64,000 bases of DNA from Bacillus sp. cl95 (GTDB lineage: Bacteria > Bacillota > Bacilli > Bacillales > Cytobacillaceae): NCBI RefSeq assembly GCF_900115925.1, contig NZ_FOYF01000003.1, positions 504,721 through 568,720 of the forward strand. The letters are read 5' to 3'. Positions within the stretch are counted from its first letter, which is position 1. Every line of letters starts with the position of its first letter. A program made the translations under genes and the position numbers. Below are positions 56,508 through 64,000 of this stretch, piece after piece. The notes below the pieces were generated by a model. That model was not told the DNA's origin, made no database searches, and saw only the letters and a program-made list of their open reading frames with translations.

Positions 56508-56795
56508 ATGAATATCACAGGACATACTGTAGAAAAATTAGAAGATCCATTTGGATTACTCGTTGGGGATCGATATGAGTTCTTTCTAGATATCGAAGTG
56601 GATGAAGAAGACGAATTATATTCCGAAAATGGTGTTGGCTTGAAGCTTATTTATACAGTCAATGAAAATACTGATAAGATCTCACAATATCATTTTTTCG
56701 AAAGAGGAACAGGAAAGTTCTTTGATTTTTCTTTAGAGGAAGAGGAAGAAGAAATAGTGATTCAATACTGCAGATTCCATAAGGATGAAGAATAA
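56508..56795 (+). CDS. DUF6509-like small acidic protein
   Basis: A 95-residue, very acidic protein (MNITGHTVEKLEDPFGLLVGDRYEFFLDIEVDEEDELY, then an EEEEEE run near residue 80). It looks like the DUF6509 family of Bacillus, function unknown. AAAGGATG precedes the ATG. It is a single-gene unit with its own terminator. Confidence 0.65.
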   Translation: MNITGHTVEKLEDPFGLLVGDRYEFFLDIEVDEEDELYSENGVGLKLIYTVNENTDKISQYHFFERGTGKFFDFSLEEEEEEIVIQYCRFHKDEE

Positions 56796-56810
56796 CAGTT
56801 TTTCTACATA

Positions 56811-56847
56811 AAAAAAGATGACAGATTTAGTATCTGCCATCTTTTTT
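56811..56847. terminator. Bidirectional terminator
   Basis: A 16-bp stem with one mismatch (56811-56826 with 56832-56847) ends in six T on both strands, between two convergent small genes. Confidence 0.88.
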
Positions 56848-56851
56848 AGTA

Positions 56852-57058
56852 TTACTTAATAAAATTTTTGCTGTGGTTGACGATGACTTGCAATTCTTTC
56901 GACGTTAAACTCATGTCACTATTACAGATCGGGCACTTAGGTGTTTCACTGCTCTTAAAATTGTCACGAATCCAGCAGTTACATGTTTCTGAAACGCATT
57001 CCCAAACCTTTGTATCTTCTGTTACTATCTCTTCTTCATTTCTTCTCCCAAATGCCAT
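56852..57058 (-). CDS. ydjO: YdjO-family zinc-ribbon protein
   Basis: A 68-residue protein starting MAFGRRNEEEIVTEDTKVWEC with WECVSETCNCWIRDNF and CPICNSDM, the two-CxxC-like zinc ribbon of cold-inducible YdjO. GGAGG precedes the ATG at normal spacing. It is a paralogue of the gene at 8844-9044; here start and ribosome site are conventional. Confidence 0.82.
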   Translation of the reverse strand: MAFGRRNEEEIVTEDTKVWECVSETCNCWIRDNFKSSETPKCPICNSDMSLTSKELQVIVNHSKNFIK

Positions 57059-57173
57059 TCTAAGACACCTCCATGAGTTTCAAACCATACCGTCTGTAAA
57101 AAATAAAAATCCCGGATTTATCCCGGAAATTGTATAACCTTTATTCTAACGACTGAAACAGCTAGTAAAATTA

Positions 57174-57234
57174 AAAAGTCGCACCTGCTTTTTATGGGGA
57201 GGAATCCCCGCATGTCTTAACAGTTACGACTTTT
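57174..57234 (-). terminator. Nested hairpin after the epimerase-like gene
   Basis: AAAAGTCG (57174-57181) pairs with CGACTTTT (57227-57234); inside, ACATGC/GCAGGT flank a small hairpin GGGGATTCCTCCCC. On the minus strand a T-run follows. It serves as terminator of the gene ending at 57298 but is more elaborate than usual. Confidence 0.65.
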
Positions 57235-57297
57235 ATATATTATGTTTATTAGATATTTAGTTGATATCTATTATTTTACCTTGAAAAACCTAAATCG

Positions 57298-58194
57298 TCA
57301 AATTTTAGTTGACTTGGCAGAATAAAAAGAAATGAGCTCTTCGATGGTTTCGTGAAGATCCGCGAATTGAAAACCTAGTTGTTTTGCTCTGTTTGTATTG
57401 ATGCTCCACGATCCCCCCAAGCAGTATGGGGATGCATTTACAGAGGTCTTCTTTTGTTCGATAATCGCTTCTTTTCCAACCATTGATTCTATTTTTTGAA
57501 TGAGTTCAGCTAATGAAATGTCTTTTTCGCACCCCGCATTTATCGGGCCTACATAATCATTATTTCCCATAACCAGCAAAAACTCCGCCGCATCTACAGA
57601 GGTGATAAAGCTATATCTCAAATTGAGATTTTCAATCCCAATAGGTTGAGAATCTATGATTCTTTCTACATGAAAACCGAATCTATCTGTATAATCATCT
57701 TTCCCTATCACAAGTGGAAAACGTACGCAAACAACTTCCATATTGGATTGGTCGCTCAAAACCTTTTCAGCTGCTCTTTTTGCTTCTTGGTACCCTGCGA
57801 AGCCTGGATACTCTCGACGTCCTTTAAAAGTAAAATGAAAGTCCTCTGCCTTAAAAACTTCCTCTTTGTGTTGTGTACCAAACTCATAAACTGCCATTGT
57901 TGAAGTGAAAATATATCGATGGACCTTTCCGTATAGAGCGTCAACTGCCTCTAGAGCTTCCAAGGGTGAGTAGCATGTTTGATCATAAACAACATCCCAT
58001 TTTCTCACTTTAAATGCTTCTACTAAGCTATGTTTGTCTTCCCTGTCGATGATCAATCTTTCGATCTTATCTCCAAAAGGGTCACTTGTCATACCCCTTG
58101 TGGCAATCGTTACGTTGTTTCCTTCTTCTATTAACCGTTGTACCAATCTTTTACCAAAAAATTGCGTTCCTCCGAGCACAAGTACATTCTTCAT
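57298..58194 (-). CDS. NAD-dependent epimerase/dehydratase-like SDR
   Basis: A 298-residue extended SDR. The nucleotide site is VLVLGGTQFFGKRL (about 4-17), a GGTxFxG variant seen in CSP41-like and isoflavone-reductase-like proteins. The catalytic Tyr-Lys pair is YQEAKRAAE (Tyr about 135, Lys about 139), with FTSTMAVYEFG before it. The substrate is unknown. The second of two adjacent ATG codons (58194) has the better spacing from AAGGGG. Confidence 0.78.
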   Translation of the reverse strand: MKNVLVLGGTQFFGKRLVQRLIEEGNNVTIATRGMTSDPFGDKIERLIIDREDKHSLVEAFKVRKWDVVYDQTCYSPLEALEAVDALYGKVHRYIFTSTMAVYEFGTQHKEEVFKAEDFHFTFKGRREYPGFAGYQEAKRAAEKVLSDQSNMEVVCVRFPLVIGKDDYTDRFGFHVERIIDSQPIGIENLNLRYSFITSVDAAEFLLVMGNNDYVGPINAGCEKDISLAELIQKIESMVGKEAIIEQKKTSVNASPYCLGGSWSINTNRAKQLGFQFADLHETIEELISFYSAKSTKI

Positions 58195-58298
58195 CATTAT
58201 ACCCCTTTAATTAATAATCCTAAAATCTGTCTATAAAATATTTCGACAAACGTAATAAAAAAACCTACCACTTTTTTATAAATTTCTAAAAACTTTAA

Positions 58299-59252
58299 TT
58301 ATCTTTTCTTTGCGCTCATGAAGATCTCAATAAAATCGAGAATGAATTGCTGTAAATCCATTTCCATGCCAATCCAGTCTAGCTGTTCCCCTTTCACTTC
58401 CTCCGGTTTAGGTCTAAAGTCAGCAATTGTTTTTCCCGCCAGTTTTCCATATAGCTCTACTCGAACCCGTTTAGGAATATATTTCACCATGTCTGGATTC
58501 GTTAATGCACTCAATGGAACAACATCGTGAAGCGGAGCCCCTTTAATTCCTGGTACAAGTTTCTTATAGGCTTCAAAATAGAAATCGAAGGCAGGTTTAA
58601 TTAGATCTTTAAATGGAGAGGTACTATTTTTTGCTATGAACTCGATGACATCAGGTGTGATGATTGCTTTATTTGTAATATTCAATGGGTATAAATGGAT
58701 ATTTCTAGCTTTCTCCATAACAGAATCAGCTGCTATCGTGTCTGCATAAAAATTTGCCTCTGCTTCTGGAGTAACGTTACCTGGAACAAAAAATGCTCCC
58801 CCCATAATATAAAACGCTGATACATCTTTAAAAGCATCTTTTCCATATATGATAAACGGTAATGCCAAATCGGTAAGTCTACCTACGCCAACAATGATGA
58901 GATTCCTTTTATACTGCTGAACAATCTGGATGATTTTATCGATGTCATACACATTCACATTTTTTAAATTAGATGGAGGCCGAATGGGGCCCAGTCCTTC
59001 TTTTCCATGAATTTCAGGATAGAACGTTGTAGGTTCTCCCGATAATGGGCCCGCTACCCCAGCAATGATCGGGATATCTTCTCTTCCTGCCAGTTGCAGT
59101 AAATAGGCTGTATTCATGATGGATTGCTCTTTTGTTATGTTGCCGTAGCCGCTCACAACCCCTACGACATTCAGTTTCGGATTTAACAAAGCATACATGA
59201 GAGCAATTGAATCATCGACACCGGAATCTACAAACATCAATATATTTTGCAT
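58299..59252 (-). CDS. Nucleoside hydrolase (IunH-like)
   Basis: A 317-residue hydrolase that splits ribonucleosides into base and ribose. The calcium-binding N-terminal motif reads FVDSGVDDSIALMYAL, where most members have DTDPGxDD, and is followed by VVSGYGN. The middle shows IIVGVGRLTDLAL and IMGGAFFVPGNVTPEAEANFYAD, both typical. The altered first motif (VDSGVDD) leaves three aspartates but may change metal binding or specificity. It is monocistronic. Confidence 0.85.
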   Translation of the reverse strand: MQNILMFVDSGVDDSIALMYALLNPKLNVVGVVSGYGNITKEQSIMNTAYLLQLAGREDIPIIAGVAGPLSGEPTTFYPEIHGKEGLGPIRPPSNLKNVNVYDIDKIIQIVQQYKRNLIIVGVGRLTDLALPFIIYGKDAFKDVSAFYIMGGAFFVPGNVTPEAEANFYADTIAADSVMEKARNIHLYPLNITNKAIITPDVIEFIAKNSTSPFKDLIKPAFDFYFEAYKKLVPGIKGAPLHDVVPLSALTNPDMVKYIPKRVRVELYGKLAGKTIADFRPKPEEVKGEQLDWIGMEMDLQQFILDFIEIFMSAKKR

Positions 59253-59323
59253 TTCTCTCTCCTCCTCTCAAAAGCATCTTCCCTAAATGTTATTCATTCT
59301 TTCTTAAAAAAAGAAATCCATTA

Positions 59324-59525
59324 GAAAAGCGCAAGCGCCCTCTGCACAAGTAAAGACCACTTGTGCCTGCGATGTATTTCCAAGTAGCTTTCCTTTGTGT
59401 TCAGCCCCGACAGGCATAAGACGAATCGCGCAGGAAATCCGAATCTGTAGCGATTTGGCTTATGACCAAGGTTGTTTCGGCTTTAGGAAACAACCCCGAG
59501 GGGCTGGGCGCTGGAGCTAGACAGC
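59324..59525. repeat. GCGCAAGCGCC-type dispersed repeat element
   Basis: A 202-bp non-coding element starting AGAAAAGCGCAAGCGCCC and ending GGGCGCTGGAGCTAGACAGC. It folds into nested stems: AGCGCC/GGCGCT outside, CAGCCCC/GGGGCTG inside, then CATAAG/CTTATG, with side hairpins GCACAAGT/ACTTGTGC and GGTTGTTTC/GAAACAACC. From experience, sequences with these ends recur in Bacillaceae genomes. It fills the gap between glpD and the nucleoside hydrolase. Confidence 0.8.
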
Positions 59526-59583
59526 TATCTCCGTTAAATTTTTATACTTTCTTATCTAAAAAAAAAAGACCTTTTAAGGTCTC

Positions 59584-61239
59584 TTAAGAATCTGTTTCCT
59601 CAACCGTCCGTATCGATTTTTGAATCTCCGCTTCCAGTTCATTTACCCTTTCTTTTGTTTCGCTATCACTCCAGCCAAAACGAGTTGACATATACCCGAT
59701 AACATCATCTTTATGTTTCTGGACCAATTGAATATTAAACAACAAATACCCGGTACGTCTATAAAAAAAGTCAACAGGGGTTAAGACCATTTCATGTGCA
59801 ATGCTATAAGCAAGTTCCGCATATAAAGAAAGCGGAATTGATGGAAGTTCATCTCTGGATTCCGCTATTATTTCGAACAGAACCTTGCTATTTGATCCGT
59901 ATTTTTCAACCAATCGCTTTGCTTCTGATTCAGTTAACCCTGCCTTGACACCGGCTGGGATTCCTTTTCGCACATATTGTTTAAACCCCTCTGACCCACC
60001 TACATCTCCTCCAGAAATCGGCAAATGCTGGGTTTGACACTCACTTCGCACTCCAGGGGAATGAAGCTTCATTGCAAGTATGTCGACAACTGTTTCAGCC
60101 ATTTTACGGTAACCAGTCAACTTCCCTCCAGCAATTGTAATCAAGCCTGATGGTGACTTCCAAATTTCGTCTCTTCTCGAAATTTCTGAAGGATCCTTCC
60201 CCTCTTCATATATAAGCGGCCTAACTCCTGCCCAGCTGGATTCAATGTCTTCAGAATTCAACTCCACCGTCGGGAACATATAATTTATGGCCTTTAGCAA
60301 GTAGTCTCTATCATGATTCGTCATTGCCGGCTTTGCAATGTCATTATCAAAAAAAGTATCAGTCGTTCCTACGTAAGTTTTTCCTTCCCGGGGTATCGCA
60401 AATATCATCCGTCCATCTGGCGTATCAAAATAGATGGCTTGCTGCAAAGGAAACTTCGATTCATCGATAACAATATGGACGCCTTTGGAAAGCCTTAATT
60501 TTTTACCATTTTTTGAGTGGTCCTTTTCTCGGATCGTATCCACCCACGGTCCAGTAGCATTGACGACAACATTAGCTTTAATAGAGAAATCTTCCCCGCT
60601 CACTTTGTCCTTTACCACAGCTCCAACTGCCTTTTCTTCCTCATAGAGAAGATTCACAACCTTGGCATAATTGAGTGCATCAGCTCCATTAAGTTGAGCA
60701 GCCTTTATCACTTCTATTGTGAGTCTGGCATCATCCGTTCGATACTCTACGTAATAGCCACCACCCTTTAACCCGGTTCTCTTTAAAAGTGGCTCATAGT
60801 CGAGCGTTTCTTTTGAGGAGAGCATTTTTCTCCGTTCCTCTTTCTTCACACCTGCTAAATAGTCATATACTCTTAAACCGATGGATGTACTAAATTTCCC
60901 GAAAGTTCCCCCTTTATGTAACGGGAGAACCATCCATTCAGGAGTAGTTACATGCGGTCCATTTTCGTATACGATTTCCCTTTCCTTACCCACTTCTGCA
61001 ACCATCTTCACTTCAAATTGTTTTAGATATCTAAGACCGCCATGAACAAGTTTGGTAGAACGGCTTGAAGTCCCTGCGGCAAAATCCTGCATTTCGACAA
61101 GTGCTACTTTAAGACCCCTTGTTACAGCGTCCAACGCTATTCCAGCACCCGTAATGCCTCCACCTATAATCAACACATCATATTGGTTTTCTTTCAGGGT
61201 GCGAATATATTCATTTCTTTTCAAGTTAGAAAAGCTCAT
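59584..61239 (-). CDS. glpD: Aerobic glycerol-3-phosphate dehydrogenase GlpD
   Basis: A 551-residue membrane-associated flavoenzyme oxidising glycerol 3-phosphate to DHAP and feeding electrons to menaquinone. FAD binding is shown by [18 protein letters not shown] (about 21-38) and [21 protein letters not shown] (about 56-76). The C-terminal domain matches the full-length family. The ATG at 61239 follows TAGGAGG at 8 bases; the frame runs on to 61275 inside a terminator. That terminator sets up GlpP-type antitermination. Confidence 0.94.
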   Translation of the reverse strand: MSFSNLKRNEYIRTLKENQYDVLIIGGGITGAGIALDAVTRGLKVALVEMQDFAAGTSSRSTKLVHGGLRYLKQFEVKMVAEVGKEREIVYENGPHVTTPEWMVLPLHKGGTFGKFSTSIGLRVYDYLAGVKKEERRKMLSSKETLDYEPLLKRTGLKGGGYYVEYRTDDARLTIEVIKAAQLNGADALNYAKVVNLLYEEEKAVGAVVKDKVSGEDFSIKANVVVNATGPWVDTIREKDHSKNGKKLRLSKGVHIVIDESKFPLQQAIYFDTPDGRMIFAIPREGKTYVGTTDTFFDNDIAKPAMTNHDRDYLLKAINYMFPTVELNSEDIESSWAGVRPLIYEEGKDPSEISRRDEIWKSPSGLITIAGGKLTGYRKMAETVVDILAMKLHSPGVRSECQTQHLPISGGDVGGSEGFKQYVRKGIPAGVKAGLTESEAKRLVEKYGSNSKVLFEIIAESRDELPSIPLSLYAELAYSIAHEMVLTPVDFFYRRTGYLLFNIQLVQKHKDDVIGYMSTRFGWSDSETKERVNELEAEIQKSIRTVEETDS

Positions 61240-61256
61240 TGTATGACCTCCTATGG

Positions 61257-61287
61257 TGAAAAAAGACCCGAACAATTTCAGGTCTTT
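61257..61287 (-). terminator. glpD leader terminator (GlpP-type antitermination site)
   Basis: AAAGACC-x-GAA (61262-61272) pairs with TTC-x-GGTCTTT (61277-61287) around a 4-nt loop; on the minus strand TTTTTT follows, and TAGGAGG of glpD starts 10 nt later. In B. subtilis GlpP with glycerol 3-phosphate antiterminates at such a site. The glpP gene is not here. Confidence 0.8.
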
Positions 61288-61298
61288 ATTTTTGCATT

Positions 61299-61472
61299 AG
61301 GCTCTTTTCGTAAATTTTGTTGCTCTACCAAACAAAAGTAAAAATCGGCTTTTGGATTTTTACGATTCTTATTCGAATAAGGTTGGAGAACTTATCGAAA
61401 AGAGCCCCGAAGCCAATAATAATACGTATTGGAAGAATGATTCGAAAACAACAATCAATGCGAAAACAGCCT
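61299..61472 (+). repeat. Dispersed structured element, full copy D
   Basis: A 174-bp copy bounded by AGGCTCTTTTCG and CGAAAACAGCCT (imperfect inverted ends). The first 11 bases also pair perfectly with internal CGAAAAGAGCC (61396-61406). The internal hairpin is GTAAAAATC/GATTTTTAC. It fills most of the 301-bp glpK-glpD gap and ends 12 bp before the glpD leader terminator. Confidence 0.88.
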
Positions 61473-61540
61473 TGCATTAAATATTCACTTATACCATTTC
61501 TATTCAAAAATGAAACGACTAACTGAATGAAAGTAATAGT

Positions 61541-63061
<1,521 letters not shown>

Positions 63062-63109
63062 TCATCCATTTGTAAAATTTATTCTCTTGCCGTTCAAACA
63101 TGATTAATA

Positions 63110-63123
63110 TGAAAACGTTTAGG
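63110..63123. promoter_or_regulatory. Candidate cre site upstream of glpK
   Basis: TGAAAACGTTTAGG matches twelve of fourteen positions of the CcpA cre consensus; the mismatches are in the last two bases. It overlaps the stop of the PAP2 gene, about 80 bp before glpK. Confidence 0.4.
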
Positions 63124-63781
63124 ATTTTATATTTTTGCGAAACTCATAGTAGTGATAACCAATAAAACATACTGTCAACCATGCTCCTCCTGCACTAAAA
63201 CCTGCAATGATATCACTCGGAAAATGAACACCTAAGTAAACACGGCTAATCCCTATTAAGGCTATTATAGCAACCATCACGAAGACTCCAAAATATTTCC
63301 ATAGGTTTTTCTTAGCAAAATGGACGATTACAAACGCGAGCGCACCATAAAAGATGAAAGATCCCATTGAGTGTCCACTGGGGAAACTGAAACCTACTTC
63401 TGAAATGAGTGGCTGAATATCAGGTCTTTCTCTTTGAAAGATGTTTTTTAGCAGTATATTGAACACTGCACCTAAGGTGGATGATACTGCCAGAAAGATA
63501 CTTAGAGAATATTTCTTCAGAATCCATAAAATTAATGTACCAACAATGACACCAAAAGTAATCCATTTAATAGAACCTAAGAAAGTGATGAATATCATCA
63601 CTTCCGTAAGGCGATCTGATATAAAGTTTTGTACAAATTGGATAACCGTTCGGTCAAAAGAAACCAGTTCATTTTCTTTGAGTTCTTCTGAAATTTCAAT
63701 GAAGCCTTTTATGAAAAAACTTAATATTAATAGTACTGAACCTATATGTAACAAATTTTTCTTCGTTACGTTTTTCATCAT
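63119..63781 (-). CDS. PAP2-family membrane phosphatase
   Basis: A 220-residue membrane protein with six spans. The phosphatase signature is complete: KNIFQRERPD (about 111-120), PSGHS (about 134-138) and SRVYLGVHFPSD (about 179-190). It dephosphorylates a lipid phosphate such as undecaprenyl-PP or phosphatidylglycerol phosphate at the outer face. The GGGAGAG site precedes two adjacent ATG codons; the first is used. Confidence 0.88.
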   Translation of the reverse strand: MMKNVTKKNLLHIGSVLLILSFFIKGFIEISEELKENELVSFDRTVIQFVQNFISDRLTEVMIFITFLGSIKWITFGVIVGTLILWILKKYSLSIFLAVSSTLGAVFNILLKNIFQRERPDIQPLISEVGFSFPSGHSMGSFIFYGALAFVIVHFAKKNLWKYFGVFVMVAIIALIGISRVYLGVHFPSDIIAGFSAGGAWLTVCFIGYHYYEFRKNIKS

Positions 63782-63822
63782 ACTTATCTCTCCCTTCTCC
63801 TTCTTATTACCACCGATAAGAC

Positions 63823-63856
63823 GAAAAAAACCGATCTAGGAATATCATAGATCGGT
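63823..63856 (-). terminator. Terminator of ku
   Basis: A 9-bp perfect stem ACCGATCTA/TAGATCGGT (63830-63838 with 63848-63856) is followed on the minus strand by seven T. Confidence 0.88.
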
Positions 63857-63865
63857 AAATAGGGA

Positions 63866-64000
63866 TCATGCTTGTTTTTTGGCTTTTACCGGCGCTTTTG
63901 GTCTTGGAGCCTTTTTCTTTGCAGTTGTTGTTGTCGTGTTAGAAGGTTTTGTACGATCTATCGATGCTTGTAAAGCTGCCATTAAATCTGTAACATTTGA
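63866..64000 (-). CDS. ku: DNA-end-binding protein Ku, C-terminal fragment
   Basis: Only the last 44 codons are in the window. They read SNVTDLMAALQASIDRTKP and then a Thr- and Lys/Pro-rich tail ending VKAKKQA. The DLMxAL(Q/K)AS motif followed by a basic tail is the usual C-terminus of bacterial Ku, which holds DNA ends for LigD in non-homologous end joining. The rest of the gene lies past the right edge. Confidence 0.82.
   Translation of the reverse strand, partial: SNVTDLMAALQASIDRTKPSNTTTTTAKKKAPRPKAPVKAKKQA

Noticed and set aside
63441-63839. 132-codon plus-strand open frame
   Set aside because: Antisense to the PAP2 gene, and it runs into the ku terminator region.

Overview
The window reads as a chromosomal segment of an aerobic, endospore-forming Bacillaceae bacterium. 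It is AT-rich, the genes have strong AAAGGAGG-type ribosome sites, TTG and GTG starts are frequent, and many families are Bacillus-specific (YhfH, YdjO, SplA, Sda, YuzL-like, lmo0937, NrnB). The gene mix suggests a Peribacillus/B. simplex-like genome; that is inference from content, not a database match. I see no rRNA, tRNA, prophage, transposase gene or CRISPR array.

Layout. 1-9 kb: an edge fragment of an ArsB/NhaD-like permease, a nitrate/nitrite transporter behind an Fnr site, a LysM-3D wall protein, an orphan membrane protein, a large three-PAS histidine kinase, a DUF1206 protein and several small proteins. 9-22 kb: SDR reductase, YhhN protein, MFS carrier, a MutS2 paralogue with a long structured leader, Sco, ABC-F ATPase, modAB, D,D-carboxypeptidase and NrnB. 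22-27 kb: hutUIG and a cupredoxin. 27-31 kb: Fnr-controlled pflB-pflA. 30-38 kb: CPA1 antiporter, YidC, a FluC/CrcB pair, small proteins, a methyltransferase and an acyl-CoA synthetase. 38-43 kb: sda, odhAB and mnmH. 44-51 kb: a seven-gene trpEGDCFBA operon behind two tandem tryptophan T-boxes. 51-64 kb: MFS transporter, fruRKA, small proteins, SDR, nucleoside hydrolase, glpD, glpK, a PAP2 phosphatase and the 3' end of ku.

How the genes work together. narK and pflBA each carry an Fnr box centred exactly 41.5 bp upstream of the start predicted from the -10 box, so they look like one oxygen-limitation response. Histidine breakdown (hutUIG, CodY-like box upstream), fructose uptake (perfect cre plus 10-bp-phased repeats) and glycerol use (terminator just before the glpD ribosome site) form a carbon/nitrogen catabolic set. 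The trp operon differs from the B. subtilis plan: trpG is inside it and control is by T-box, not TRAP.

The most unusual signals are non-coding. (1) A dispersed element of about 175-180 bp occurs as three full copies and one truncated copy, each upstream of a minus-strand gene; its stems are kept although their sequences differ. One copy lies between the two trp T-boxes, one before the crcB pair, one just before the glpD leader terminator. (2) The MutS2 paralogue has a good promoter, a three-way-junction fold, and an intrinsic terminator immediately before the ribosome site, the layout of an attenuation leader or riboswitch that I cannot assign to a known class.
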